Position numbers and translations under genes: made by a program | The notes under the pieces: generated by a model | Seen by the model: only the letters and a program-made list of their open reading frames with translations | Told to the model about the DNA's origin: nothing | The model's database searches: none | Shown: positions 43,196 through 55,559 of the stretch, one piece after another | Layout of the letters: each line of letters opens with the position of its first letter | Position numbering within the stretch: the first letter of the stretch is position 1 | NCBI GenBank assembly: GCA_023213395.1 | Contig: CM041465.1 | Location: 136,407,741-136,471,740, forward strand | Direction: 5' to 3' | Length of the DNA stretch: 64,000 bases | From: Cycas panzhihuaensis | Taxonomy: Eukaryota > Cycadophyta

Positions 43196-44079
43196 ATGGT
43201 TGCCATACATATGCTTAATGCATGTACCATAAGGTTAACAGGGCAATCAAATTATCAAGAATGGAAAAGAATCACAAAGAATCTCTTGATAATGAATGAG
43301 TTCTGGGGATATGTTTCTGGAAGAATCCCCAATCCTACACTTGTGGTTAATAATAATCAACCTGCACCTGTGGATGTTGAACTTCTTCGCATGGGAGGCC
43401 AAAGGCGAAATTGCTTTGGCATTCATTCGTATGGTTGTAGACATAAATGTAGACCAAAATATTTCTTACGCACAATCTTCTAAAGAAGCATGGGACACAT
43501 TGTCCTCTTTGTATGAAAAGGCGAGATGAAGCTCGCATTTTGATGATAAAAGCAAAATTGTACTCCATCAAATTTGTAAAGCCAATGTCGGCATTCTTGT
43601 CCTCTATTAAGGAGGTTTGTAATGAATTAACTACTTTAGGTAGTCCAGCTACAAGAGATGAAATCATAGCCTCCATCACAAGAGCATTACCAAAGGACTA
43701 CAACGGCTTTATATCATCAACTACACAAGATGGTTCACTAAGGGGGATGACATTCAATCAACTTGAAAGCTTATTGCTTCAAGAAGAACAAATTTATGCT
43801 AAGGATAATGAAGAACCATCTACAACAGGTGCTTTCACAGCAAGGGCAAAGGCAAATCAAAAATCCAAAACTGCATTCACAAAGCAGTTTGGAAATATGA
43901 ACATTGGATCTTCCAAGTCCAATGTCGTATGTCATTATTGTGGCAAACCTGGCCACATTGCACCTGAGTGCAGAAAGAAGCAAGCGGATCTTCGAAGACA
44001 GCAGCAGTACTGTGGTCAAAGACAACAGCAGCCACGACATCAGTTTCAACAAAGGTTCCAACAGTCAGATCAGCAGTAG
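43196..44079 (+). pseudogene. C2 gag
   Basis: It opens MVAIHMLNA, then LTGQSNYQEWKRITKNLLIM, typical of copia Gag. Frame changes near 43385 and 43525 separate it from FAWEAKGEIALAFIRMVVDI, SKEAWDTLSSLYE and then the long frame 43513-44079: ILMIKAKLYSIKFVKPMSAF, EIIASITRALPKDYNGF, LESLLLQEEQIYAKD and an intact CCHC knuckle CHYCGKPGHIAPEC followed by a Gln/Arg-rich tail. A better-preserved version of the C1 Gag. Confidence 0.88.
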
Positions 44080-45370
44080 AATCCCCCTCGACCAAATCGA
44101 GGTGCCTATCGAGGAGGTCCAAGAGGTGGGGGGGGTCAAAGAGGTGGCTACCAACGCCATTCTAATCAGTTTCATTGAAGACAAACTACTTTGTGCATAC
44201 CAATCATGCAACATTGACAACACTTGGATTGTCGATTCAGGAGCTTCTCAACATATGACAGGGAGTGAAGAACTCCTATGCAACATCAAGGAAGGTAAAG
44301 GTCAATCAGTGACTTTTGGAAACGCTGAATCAATTGAGATTTCAGGAATAGGCACCATAGCTCCTTTTCATTCTCCTCAAAATCCTTCCTCATCATTTCC
44401 CAACAGTGATGCCTACTTCATTCCTTCTATGGAGAAGAATCTGCTATCTGTTAGTCAGTTGAACAAGCAACACATGAGCGTACTATTTAAAAATGGGAAA
44501 TGTATCATTTGTGACAAAGATGATCAGATCGTAGCTATAGCCTATGAGGATCAAGGTCTTTACAAGTTAGATGCCAATAATATTATTCTTGATTCTGCTT
44601 ACTCTGGTTCCACATCTTTGTCAAAAATTCAGTTATGGCATCAACGTCTAGGACATTTAAGCCTAGACAATCTGAAGCAGATGATAAACAAAAGCATGGT
44701 GTATGGGCTTCCAAAGATGTATGGTTCAAAATGTCTTTGAAGCTTGCATAATGGGGACACAACATCGGTGCCTTTTCCTAAAGGCAAAGCATGGCGTGCA
44801 TCTTATCCTTTGCAATTAGTTCACTCAGACTTGTGTGGACCCATGTCCACCCAATCCTTTGGAGGAGCATTGTACTACATATCTTTTATTGATGACTTAT
44901 CTCACAAAGTCTGGGTCTATTTCCTAAAGCAAAAATCAGAAGCCTTCTCCAAGTTCAAAGAGTTCAAGGCGGAAGTAGAAAATGAATCGCTACTCAATTG
45001 GCACATTAAGGTCAGATAATGGAGGTGAATTCACTTCAAATGAATTCAACCAATTTTGCAAGGATAATGGAATTCGGAGACAACTCACAACTCCTCATAC
45101 TCCTCAAAGAAATGGAGTCTCAGGAGGATGAATAGAACTTTGGCTAATAAAGCCAAAACAATGATGCATGCAAAAGGGCTTCCAAGAGCTTCTTGGGCGA
45201 AGCATTTCATACTGACCTATGTGGCCAATCGAAGTCCTACAATGATCACCGATATCACACACGAGGAGGCATGGTGCAGTAAGAAGCCAACTATCGACAA
45301 TTTGAGGACATTCGATTGTCGCGTATATGCACATACCAGATCAACAAAGAACAAAGTTGGACAAACATAG
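44080..45370 (+). pseudogene. C2 protease and integrase
   Basis: The frame 43904-44740 carries an intact protease site NTWIVDSGASQHMTG (Asp at 44233-44235), then MEKNLLSVSQLNKQ, LWHQRLGHLSLDNLKQM and YGSKCL before TGA. The frame 44744-45019 gives QLVHSDLCGPM and YISFIDDLSHKVWVYF, with the first Asp. The second Asp region (SDNGGEFTS) lies in another frame near 45015, and the Glu region (PQRNGVS, then MNRTLANKAK) is disrupted near 45115. The end reads YVANRSPTMIT, KKPTIDNLRTFDC. Confidence 0.88.
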
Positions 45371-47310
45371 CCTCAAATGCATCTTTGTAGGATATGCAAT
45401 CCATAGCAAAGCCTACAAGTTGTATGATCCAGTTGGGAGAAAAATGCATCTCTCAAGAGATGTAATCTTTGTTGAGGATGATAAAAAAGAGTTGGATATG
45501 GCATCAATCCAACCCCCCATTGACAAAGGGAAAAGATTGTTGAGGACTTCCCTTCCCCTCAATCTTATACACCATGTTCTTCATCTGCACCTCCTGTACC
45601 ATCTATTTCATCTTCATCTGCTCCACTTGAACCTTCCACTTCATCTTTTGTTACTCCTGCACTTAGACCAGAAGATATTGAGGTTCATGCCACATCATTT
45701 CATAAGTTACCTAAGTGGTACACTCAAACGGTACAGGATGGTCATATCATTGAAGGGAAACGTCCATCAAAGTATCGGCAGCAAACAAACTTTGCACTTA
45801 TGGCTGAAGTGCTTTCTATTGATGAGCCTACTACCTTTGCAGAGGCTTCACACAGTGATAGTTGGAAAGCTGCCATGGATGAGGAGATTCAATCCATTCA
45901 CAAGAATGGTACTTGGGACTTGGTCGAATTGCCTCCACACAAGCAGGCAATCGGTTGTAAATGGGTCTACAAGACCAAATTCCATTCGATGGGACACTCA
46001 AGCGACATAAAGCAAGACTTGTAGCAAAGGGGTTCAAACAAAAGGAAGGAATTGATTACGAGGAGACCTTTGCACCCGTAGCAAACATGAACACCATCGG
46101 ACTTCTCTTGGCCTTAGCCGCACAATGCAAATGGCAGTATATCGAGATGGACGTGAAGGCGCCTTCCTCAACGACGATCTTCAAGAGGAGGTGTACTTGG
46201 AGCAACCTCCACGGTTACAAGGAACAAGGCAAGGAGCATTTGGTATGTCGCCTCAAGAAGGCTTTGTATGGCTTGAAGCAAGCTCCTAGGGCATGGTACG
46301 TAAAAATCGATGAATACTTTTTTTGAGACATGGGTTTCATCGATCCACATCGATCCAAACTTGTACATCAAACATGAACATCACCATGTCATTTATATTG
46401 CCTTGTATGTAGATGACTTAGTGATCACGGTGATGACACTAAGCTCATCAATGTTCTCGAGGATGATTTGAAGAGAAGTTTTGAAATGGTGATCTTGGAC
46501 TTCTCCATTACTTTCTAGGCTTTGAGGTATGGCGTGACGGGCTATATCTTCATTTCCCAAGCAAAATATTCTTGGGACATCTTGCGAGATTAGGGATGCA
46601 CGATGCAAGGCGGCACCTACACCCATGGAGAAACGGCACCAAGCTTTCTCTTAATGAGGAAGGCGAACCAGCAATTCCACTCGTTATCGGCAGTTGATTG
46701 GTAGCTTGATATATCTCACCAACACTCGTCCGGACATCTCATTTGCGGTTGGGATTTGCTCTCGCTTCATGTCTCAACCCAATCGGAAGCATTGGCAAGC
46801 GGAAGCATACTCAAGTATATCAAAGGAACATTGCGGCTTGGACTTGAGTATGTACATAAGGAGAACTTCACTTTGGAGGGTTCTCTGATTACGATTAGGC
46901 GGGATGCCGGGATAGTAGGAAATCAACCTCGGGTTCTTGTTTTACCCTTGGTTCAAGTTGTTTCATGGAGTTGCAAGAAGCAACCAAATGTTACCTTGTT
47001 CTCCAGGCAGTACAAAGCTGCGGTCGGTAGACTTGTGAGGCTATCTAGCTTGACAGTTCTTGGTGAGCTTGGATTTCAAAGACGGTGACCGGCATTCATT
47101 GTGACAATCGAGTGTCCTCAAGCTAACTAAGAATCCGATTTTCCACACGGACCAAGCATATTGAAGTTCACCACCATTTCATCGGGGAGCATGTACGGTG
47201 GTGAGATCACTCTTCAATATCGACCAACGAGCGGCCAGACGGCAGATATTTTTACCAAACCACTTGGTAGAGACAAATTTGTAAAATTTAGAGATGGTCT
47301 TGGAGTCTGA
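45327..47310 (+). pseudogene. C2 reverse transcriptase and RNase H
   Basis: Integrase tail (DQQRTKLDKHSLKCIFVGYA), His/Leu-rich shadow frame, then [32 protein letters not shown], a frameshift near 46000, [41 protein letters not shown] and LYVDDLVIT (about 46400) with both Asp codons. RNase H survives in broken form (LIYLTNTRPDISFAVGICSR; SWSCKKQPNVTL; TADIFTKPLGRDKF). Short deletions shift the frame many times after 46150. Confidence 0.85.
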
Positions 47311-47337
47311 CTCAACATTATAAACAATAAGGGGGGG

Positions 47338-47910
47338 TGTTAAACCTCATGGTTTACCTTATGTTTATAATGTTAAGCTAACGTATTTTCTATTCTTGTA
47401 TTATGTGTGCACTTTTGCACTTTTGTACTTTAGGTGTAACTTTATCACTTAAGTGATAAAGTACACACCCACTTTATGTCTAGTGACATAACGTTGTAAC
47501 TTAAGGGTCAAATGACCCCGTTGCACTTTTGCTCACATGATCTCCCAATGGACACTTGTCCTACATGCAAGCATGCATTGCATGATTTACACTTGTCATT
47601 CATGCATTTGCATGATTGACACTTGTCATTCATGCAATAGCCTTTGGCCTCTCATCTTCTTCTATTTAAAGAGGCCTCTCTTCATTGTTGCTCATCTAAG
47701 GAGGAGGAGCTCATTGTTATTTTGTCAGTTTGCTAATCAAGCTGAAGCATTCTTTGGTGGTTGGACTAATTCCAACCCCCCATTTCTGGTATCTTGATCT
47801 TGCTCCTATTTCACTTTGTGTTCTTTATGTTTCATGCTTTCATGCATTTGCAGTATTGTGCTTGTACTTATGATCTTGGGACTAATGTGGCCTAATGCCC
47901 ATTTTTCACA
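47338..47910 (+). repeat. C2 3' LTR
   Basis: 573 bp. Polypurine tract at 47325-47337. Palindrome at 47439-47462, TATTTAAA at 47663-47670. It differs from the 5' copy mainly in a short block near 47718-47750 and a few single bases. Confidence 0.93.
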
Positions 47911-49215
47911 GAAGAAAACCTGTTAAAATTAGAAATATACAACACCACCTCAGCAGGGTGGGACGGTTATATTCTGCAGGTAAAAAGAAGATCACTCTCA
48001 TGTATTAAACCCATTGTATAGAATGACTCGGATGTTCATAGGTTCATCATTTATTGAAGAAAGCCCAGAAAGTGCAACAGTGAAGCAAGGGGGAAGCGAG
48101 GAAGAACTGAACATAATCAAACTAGCAAGACCAGAATCTTCAGGTCCAAGAACAGTGTCGCAAGGAAGTGGAGGAAGCCAAACAATTTCTCCATATGTGG
48201 TGGTGCAAAATGATGCCATGTTTGGACATCTTCAGTTTGATGGTTCTGGAGATCCTGGAGATCATCTGGCTTTGTTCTCCAATATGTTAAAAATCAAGAA
48301 AATTAAGGACCCAGAAGAAATAAAAGCTAGATTCTTTTCCACATTGTGGGGAACAGCAATCGCATGGTACCAATATGTTGCAAGAGCAAATCCCAGTTGG
48401 GAAGCAGTTCAAACGAAAGTTCTGGACATATTTTAAAGGTTAAGAGATCCAATGGCGGTATTTCAGGCCCTGGAAGAAATCAGGCAAATTCCAGATGAAT
48501 CAGTTAATGATTTTGATGGTAGATTAAGGATTATATTAAATAAAATGGATCGTCTTGTTCCAATTAATCCAATGTTGTCACTCAAATATTTCGTACAAGG
48601 TTTATTACCTCACTTAAAGGAAAAAATCATGTTTCATCCTTTAAATAATTATGAGCAAGTTAAAGAATTGGCGTTACGATTTGAAAACCAGATGAGGACA
48701 GCATATAGTGGAATCTAAAATCCTGGGCAAACGTCCTTATGGTCCACAAATCCAGAAATTGAAAAGCTGAAAAAAGAAGCTGAAATCTTTGAAACAACAG
48801 TCCTTTGTGATGCTTGCTGAAACTCAGCAGAATGAAGAGATCGAAAAGTTAAGAAATGAAATAGCTAAATTAAAAGTGGGAAAATCACGAGGGAACGTAT
48901 GGTGGCCACCCCCTTGCGGACAACAGGGTCATTTTAGAAATGAACACTAGCAAAGATAGAAGAAATGGTGTGAAATCTGTAAAAGGGAAAACCATAACAC
49001 ATGGGAATGTTATTACAGAACTCCACCAAGAGAATCCTTTTACCAGAAGAAGGAAAATTCTTCCTTTAAGCAATATAAAGGGAAGACAAAACCGGTCCAC
49101 GCCATACGTGCTCAAGATGGGGACAGATTCGAGAACAGTATCCATTAGAGAAACAAGGAAAAGATTATATCTGTGAAGAATGTGGCCCAGCAGACCATGA
49201 ATGGGCGAATTGTCC
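47911..49215 (+). pseudogene. G gag capsid and nucleocapsid
   Basis: This resumes the G frame after C2 (EENLLKLEIYNTTSAGWDGY). Capsid: FGHLQFDGSGDPGDHLALF, IKARFFSTLWGTAIAWYQYV, stop at 48434-48436, then VNDFDGRLRIILNKMDRLVP, LKYFVQGLLPHLKEKI and LALRFENQMRTAY, a retrotransposon-gag-like domain. A degraded stretch follows to about 49140, then one CCHC knuckle CEECGPADHEWANC (about 49168-49212). Related in plan to the A2 capsid (AWYKEL / AWYQYV). Confidence 0.85.
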
Positions 49216-50145
49216 AAAGAATCCTGGTCTCAAAATACAAACTTCAAATTTGGCTACAAAAATTTCAGATAAGGAAAAGCCAGTATATGTGCAGACGAGA
49301 AGTGGAAAAGCCACAAGCATAACAGACAATACAAATTTTCCAGACCCAACAGTGGAAAAGAAGAGACTGTAGGAAGCTGTTGATGCAATAGAAGAGGCGA
49401 CAAGGACAATACAATTGGATGAAATGGAACAAGCAAATCGATTTAAAGGAAAGGTATACCAGAGAAGATCATTAGCACATGAAGAGCAAAACCCTTGGCA
49501 GAAATTGCAAATTGTGAAGGAGCTGCTAATGGAATCAGGTATATCTATTCCTATATCTGTGATTTTTAAATGGTGGGAAGCTGGTTATTTTCTGCATCAT
49601 ATGGAAAAACCAGTATTAAGAACAATGAAGATGGATGCAATTGACCCACGAGTTCCAATGGTGTTGTTGGGAACCTTGATTTGCAAAAGCGATTGGTGGA
49701 TGGGGATCGGGAGTAAATGTACTCCCTGAATCTTCTTGGATCTCTTTGGGACAGCCAAAACTGGTTTCCCCGGATTATACAATTCGGTTAGCCAACCAAT
49801 TGCAGGTTCGACCCATGGGGTCCTTATTGAATATCCACATGGAATGGCGGGAATTATAGTTCACCTGTCTTTTGCAGTCGTCGGAATGCGGGACCATAGT
49901 AAAACATATCCGACCTTTATTGGGGCGACCATGGTTGCTGGCGACAAAGGCCTTGCAGGATTGGGGAAGATTGACTTTTACCTTGCATTCAGCAGGAAAG
50001 AAAGTTGTCTGACCTCCTTTGCTCGGATGGTCCACATGTTGAAAAATAGAAGATGAAGACCGAATGTCCTCAACAACATCAACAACTACGACGATGAAGT
50101 CCACATTCGAGAGCGGCACTCCAAGCATTAAAGACCCCTCCACAA
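49216..50145 (+). pseudogene. G protease region
   Basis: The frame 49415-49729 reads QANRFKGKVYQRRSLAHEEQ, IVKELLMESGI and VPMVLLGTLICK, then across a shift GSGVNVLPE near 49705, the retropepsin strand following the active-site Asp-Gly. The frame 49736-50056 continues (LFGTAKTGFPG, GIIVHLSFAVVGMRDHSKTY). The active-site frame is broken by a small indel, so it is dead. Position between gag and RT agrees. Confidence 0.7.
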
Positions 50146-51225
50146 TTGGCAAGTGAGACTTCATCTGCATATCTGTTAGACTGGTTACAATCGGCTTGGG
50201 AAGAAACCGGAGAATCCTCAAAGTGTTATCTGATGGAATTGTGTTTGGATGAACCACGTAAAGGTAACAATGTATCATGGGATTCTAAAGAAGATGATGT
50301 AATTCTTCCTTTTAATAAAATACAAAATGATTGCTTGTATGAATTGTCTAAAAATACGGGATGTTCTGAAGAAGATTCTAAAGAAGAAAGGAATTTTCCT
50401 AGAACCTACTCTGTTGTTGAATATGGGGATAAAGAAATTTTGCAGGCACCAGCTTATGAATTAAACTCGGATGGAAAATCTATTCAGAGGGAAAAACTCC
50501 AGCTCAAACCCATTAATGTGGGGACGGAGGATAACCCCAAGCGTATACAATTAGGTGATTATTGGGAACCTGCAATGATGCAAGAAGCTACCTCTCTTTT
50601 TCAAGAATTTAAGGATGTCTTTGCATGGTCTTATAAAGACCTAAAAGGAATTCCCCCAGAGTTAGGAGAACACATAATTGAGCTAATGGAAAATACAAAA
50701 CTAGTAAGGCAAAGACCTTACAGGATGGTCAGCTATAAGGAGCAAGTAAAGATAGAATTAGATAAATTATTAGAAGCCGGATATATATTTAAGGTAGAAA
50801 ACAGTGAATGGGTAAGCCCAGTAGTGGTAGCACCCAAAAAGAATGGGAAGTTACGCATATGCGTTGATTACAGAGCTTTGAATAAAGCAACGAAGAAAGA
50901 TCCATTCCCCATACCCTTCACTGAAGATGCGCTGGAGAAAGTAGCGGGACATGAAATTTTCTCATTCACAGATGGCTTCAGTGGTTATAATCAAGTTTGT
51001 ATTGCGCTTGAGGACCAGTTGAAGACAACATTTGTTACGGAATGGGGGACATATGCATATAGGATCACGCCGTTTGGGCTGACAAATGCTCCCGCAACCT
51101 TTCAAAGGGTGATCTTAAACATCTTTAGGAAATTGTTGGGGAAAGCAGTGGAAGTATTTTTAGATGATTGGACTCTGTATAGTACAATAGAAAAACATTT
51201 GTCTCAATTAAGGCTAATGCTATAA
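50146..51225 (+). pseudogene. G reverse transcriptase, N-terminal and palm
   Basis: A long open frame of 359 codons. The first ~150 are a linker (spacer of PR-RT), then MMQEATSLFQEFKDVFAWSY, LKGIPPELGEHIIEL, RQRPYRM, LLEAGYIFKVENSEWVSPVV, APKKNGKLRICVDYRALNKA, PFPIPFTEDALEKVAGH, FSFTDGFSGYNQV, TPFGLTNAPATFQRVI and the active-site strand VEVFLDDWTLYS with both Asp residues. In the usual LD-(G/A)-xSGY box Leu-Asp is Thr-Asp. It ends in TAA at 51223-51225, after which the frame continues. Confidence 0.92.
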
Positions 51226-51942
51226 TTGTGCAGGGAAAGTATACTATGTTTAAATCCAGACAAATGTACCTTTATGGTACCATTTGGATCACTGCTGGGA
51301 CATATTGTTTCGAAGGAAGGATTGAAGACTGACCTAGCAAAGGTGGAGGTGATTTTGAGATTCCCTGTTCCTCAAACGCCAAAAAACCTTAAAGGTTTCT
51401 TAGGAATGACCGGTTATTACTGGAAATTTATAAGGAATTATGCTCGGATAGCCCATCCTCTGGAGTCCTTGCTGAAAAAAGCCACTAAGTGGGAATGGAC
51501 ACTACAACAACTATCTTTTGATGCTTTGAAAAAGAAGATAGTTGAAGCTCCTGTGCTTAAATTTCCAGACTGGAACAATCCGTTCCATGTCCATGTAGAT
51601 GCATCACTGTATGCCATTGGCTGTGTGTTGGCCCAACCGGAAGATGAAAAAATAGATCTTCCAATTGCCTTTGCAAGTAGAAAGTTGACATCCGCTGAGC
51701 GTAACTATATAGTTACCGAACGGAAGGGATTAGGCATGGTGTATGCCCTGCAGAAGTTTCGGCATTACTTGTTGGCAAATCCATTTGTATTTTTTGTGGA
51801 TCATCAGGCTCTTCAATACTTGATTAATAAATCAATTTTGCAGGGGAGAATTAGCCGCTGGCTAATGTTATTTCAGGAATTCATGTTTAAAATTGTGGTA
51901 AAAAAGGGGAAGAAACACATTATACCAGATCAATTGTCATGA
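51226..51942 (+). pseudogene. G RT connection and RNase H
   Basis: The same frame after one stop: LNPDKCTFMVPFGSLLGHIV, LKGFLGMTGYYWKFIRNYAR, then RNase H with FHVHVDASLYAIGCVLAQ, IAFASRKLTSAERNYIVTER, FVFFVDHQALQYL and GKKHIIPDQLS (normally ADxLS). Catalytic Asp, Glu and Asp-His are visible. No second, Tat-type archaeal RNase H appears between this and integrase. Confidence 0.92.
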
Positions 51943-53227
51943 ATAAAAGACAATGAAACAGGTAAGGGAGTATTTGATGATTTTCCAGATCATAAATTAT
52001 TCTCAATTGAGGCCGTGCCAGCATGGTACGAGGGAATCGTGGAGTACTTAACAACGGGACAAACACCTCAAGGATTGGAAAAGGTTGAAAGGAAAAGTTT
52101 TATTAAGAAAACTTTCCCATTCCAACTAATAGGTGGTATGTTGTACAAATTAGGACCTGATGGAATTTTGCGAAGGTGTATACTTTAACATGAAGTAGAA
52201 CCATTGCTGAAAGAAGCTCATGAAGGGATAGCTGCAACACATCACGGAGGAGAAGTCACAGCCAGAAAAGTATTGACAGCAGGATTATGGTGGCCTATAT
52301 TGTTCGAAGACGCGGAAAAGTGGGTAAAAACCTGTGATGTTTGTCAAAGAGCAGGTAAGCCATCAAAACAGAACTTTATGCCGCTTCATCCCATATTGGC
52401 CCAAGCTCCATTTGAAAAATGGGGATTAGATTTTGTTGGACCAATCAGTCCACCAGCAAGAAAGACTAATGCAAGGTATATATTGGTAGCCACAGACTTT
52501 TAAACCAAATGGACTGAAGCGAAACCAATGAAAAGGTGTGATGCAAGAAGCACAGCTCGCTTCTTGTATAAAGTTATTATTATAAGGTTTGGTTGTCCTT
52601 TGGAGATTGTGTCTGATCAAGGAGGTGCTTTCCTGAATCAAACAATCAGATACTTGACTACAGAAATTTTCATTCAACATCGAAGATCTTCACCATATTA
52701 CCCTAGAGCAAATGGGCAGGTAGAAAGTACAAACAAAATTTTGAAGATCGCCTTGATGAAAATTTGCAGCAGACAACGAACTGATTGGGCAGAAAAATTG
52801 CATTCAATCCTCTAGGCGAGGCAGGCGGTGAAAGCGATCACATAAACAAACACCATTCCAGTTGGTGTATGGATTGGAAGCTGTAGTTCCTCTCGAACTT
52901 CAAGCAGAAAGCTTGAGAGTGGCACAATACCTCAGGACAAATCCCAAGATTTCCCTCGACCAGCGGCTGATCCAGTTAATGCAGTTGGACGAAACCCGAG
53001 CACGAGCACTATGGGAATTAAGAGTAGAAAAGAAGAGACGCAAAGCATGGCATGATCGCCACATGAAAAAGCCTGAATTTAAGGTAAATGATTTGGTATT
53101 ATTGTATGATAGTAAATTTAAATTTAAACTGGGAAAAATGAAAATTAGATGGTTAGGACCATATAGGATTCAATTTATTTATGAAAATGGAGCGATCAGT
53201 TACGCGAGTTGGATGACTGACCATTGA
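51943..53227 (+). pseudogene. G integrase
   Basis: A spacer (SIEAVPAWYEGIVEYL, FPFQLIGGMLYKLGPDGIL) leads to the zinc finger: LKEAHEGIAATHHGGEVTA and WVKTCDVCQRAG. Core: PFEKWGLDFVGPI (Asp), a TAA at 52501-52503, IVSDQGGAF (Asp), YYPRANGQVESTNK (Glu). A frameshift near 52815-52860 is followed by MVYGLEAVVPLE, KAWHDRHMKKPEFKVNDLVL and the GPY module KIRWLGPYRIQFIYENGAI. There is no chromodomain. Catalytic residues are all present. Confidence 0.92.
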
Positions 53228-53856
53228 CTAAATTAGTCAATGGCAGTAGATTGAAATTATATTGAATGTATTAAAAAATAAAAGGGGGGGTAAAATCACT
53301 GTCATTAAGAGACAGTACGAAGGGATGCACGAAAAATAATGCACCAACAACCAACAACAGACAGTGGAAAAATGTCTAACAACGGAAATGAGACCGTCGG
53401 TAAGGCGACTAACGGCGGGAATTGACGGCACGGCAACTAACGACGGAAACTGACGGCAAACCGATGGCGGAAATAGATCAACGACAATCAGACCGACGGT
53501 AATGTGACTGACGGGAAATTGATGACGGGAACCGACCGACGGCAAACTAACGACGGACGGCGGGAAAAGACGATGAATTTGAAAAAGGCGTCGATGCGAT
53601 TGACAGATGACGCGGCGGTGACCGCTCATAAATAACGTCATCATAACATGAGCGCGGAAGATCGTAATTATGATGATATTACGGTATGATTAATTGAAGT
53701 CGTCAAATCGAAAACAAAAGGTAATAAAGCATATAATGGCCACGAACTGGTATGTTTACCGACGTTGTATTTCGCCCGCGAAATTGGGAGGCCGGTTTAC
53801 CGCCATTTCATCACAGGTACCACAAATACAGTGACAACAGCAAGGAGATTGAAAGG
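53228..53856 (+). other. G post-integrase spacer with CGG/ACGG-rich block
   Basis: Non-coding. The part at 53390-53580 is dense in CpG with recurrent ACGGCAACTAACGACGG-like words (eight CpG in 53401-53460). This is unlike the rest of G outside its LTRs. No terminator or ORF recognised. Confidence 0.6.
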
Positions 53857-55472
53857 ATGGTAGGTACAGCAGAAGAAACGGCGCCAGCAATCTTAGTCTG
53901 GGAAAATGATGACGCTCGAATTTGGTAAGAATGGATGATGATCCCAGAAGACGACAAGAGACACCAGTTAATCCGTCAAACGGAGTTGCAGAAATTCGTG
54001 ACGGTAGGAGTATTTGGAAACGTGGAAAAGTTGATGCAAAGAATACTTCCGCTGTTAGCTAAGTACCCACACATGGTACAGATAACAGAGGAATTGTTAA
54101 CGGCAGCAACTGGTCTGCCGAATAAGGGGTCAGAAATCCGTCGAGATACTTTGTTATCTCACGAAGAAGTAGCAAGGATTATGGGAGCAGCAAGCAGGGA
54201 TGCGACGTCAGTCGGAATTAGGATAGCAGGGATAGAAGACCCTAATAGACGCTTCCTTGCCTAGTTCATTTTTTCAAAAATTATACTTACGCAGAAAAAT
54301 GCGTTTGCACCGAGCAACCTGTGAACAATGTTAAATGAGGTGGCCCAGGGAAAAGTTTCAAACTGGGCAAGATTTGTAAAGCAGGAACTTTTAGATGCTT
54401 TACAGGCCATTAGAAGATCTAGTAGAACTGTTCCCTTCTATTATGTTACAATTTTGCAGGGTATATTTTTATTTCAGTGTTCTAACATTAGTATGCCCAA
54501 AGGGACGGAGCAGCAATCTCCCTTGGCCATATGGACAAACGAGAAGGCAGGTAAGTGGGAAAAGGAACAAGAACAAGTACAAGCTTGGATAGAAAAGCTA
54601 TACCAAGCGAACGAAATGGCGCCAGAAGTTCCACAACCTATAGCGCAGAAGGGGAAAGAGAAGGTCAATTGGGAACTGGGAGCCAGTTCAAGAATTGAGG
54701 ACACACCTACAGTAGCAGAGGAAGTGAGAGAAGAAAGAGTTCAGGAAACGCATGAAGTGGCAAGCAGCGGGGAGAGAAGGAAGCGGTAGGAAGCAGTGGC
54801 GAAGCAATCCGTAGCACAAGAGAAAAGGAAACGAGAAATTATAGAAATATTGGATAACCAGCCACGGAAGTGGAATTCAATACGAGCAAGGAGGTATTGG
54901 AAGAAGGATTAGATTCGATGGAATGCGACGCACAAGACGTCGCAACTTGGAGAACATCCTTTCTGGCAAAAGTAACCAGGCAGTTGGTTACGGAACTAGA
55001 AAGTAGGGCTAAACCGCCAGATGAATCTTTGAAAAAGATTCATCAGATTACGGAAAAGAAATTGGAATCCCTTGAAGCATTTATAATGGAGTGGGTGAAT
55101 GACATTAATGAAGTTGGAGCACAAGTGGAGGAGTTTAGAAGAAGATTTGACAAACACATTCCAGCGGATATGCAACCGGTTTATCATCGGCTGGGAGCGT
55201 GGATTATAAAATTGGATGAAGAATCAGAGCGATGTAAGAATCTTTGGAAAGAACGCAAGGCATACAGGGAGCATCTGGAGTTAACAGAGAGAGTCAATAT
55301 GGAACTCAACCAAGAAATTGACCAGTTACAATCAGGAGAAAAACCAACACTGGCCTTACTGGATACAATGCGGGATGTAGTGATGTTATGTAAATATTTG
55401 AAAAAGAACGGACTGAAGGTACCTCCTCATATCATTGGTAGGAGATGGAATATATACGCCGCGAAAGAATAA
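53857..55472 (+). pseudogene. Extra ORF region downstream of G pol
   Basis: The ATG at 53857 opens MVGTAEETAPAILVWENDD. The same frame continues past stops at 53926, 54262 and 54322 to 54789, including KRHQLIRQTELQKFVTVGVF, LLAKYPHMVQITEELLTAAT, LLSHEEVARIMGAASRDATS and an acidic, Lys/Glu-rich tail. After a frameshift near 54860 an open frame 54870-55472 (200 codons) follows: TWRTSFLAKVTRQLVTELES, LKKIHQITEKKLESLEAFIM, HIPADMQPVYHRLGAWIIKL, then a likely coiled coil (ERVNMELNQEIDQL). No signal peptide or membrane segment is obvious, so it is not a typical env-like ORF. I recognise no family. Position matches the additional ORFs of some Athila/Tat elements. Confidence 0.65.
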
Positions 55473-55559
55473 AGATAAAGGAGGCCCAAAGAAGAAGTTA
55501 AAATTATGGAATTTTTGTGAACGAGTATGTTATTCGTTCAAAAGAGGCAGTCGGGAAGA

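Larger units (their letters stand above)
40649..47910 (+). mobile_element. Ty1/copia element C2, nested in G gag
   Basis: LTRs 40649-41216 and 47338-47910, exact duplication GAAGA at 40644-40648 and 47911-47915, altered Met-type primer site, leader, gag 43196-44079, protease/integrase 44080-45370, RT/RNase H 45327-47310 and polypurine tract AATAAGGGGGGG before the 3' LTR. It is the same family as C1. The LTRs are near-identical by eye (a few substitutions and short indels), and several frameshifts break pol. Confidence 0.95.

Noticed and set aside
45541-45700. His/Leu-rich coding stretch
   Set aside because: A shadow frame of the Ser/Pro-rich integrase-RT linker of C2.
53857-55472. Env-like gene in G
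   Set aside because: No signal peptide, transmembrane helix or cleavage site visible; described as an extra ORF of unknown role.
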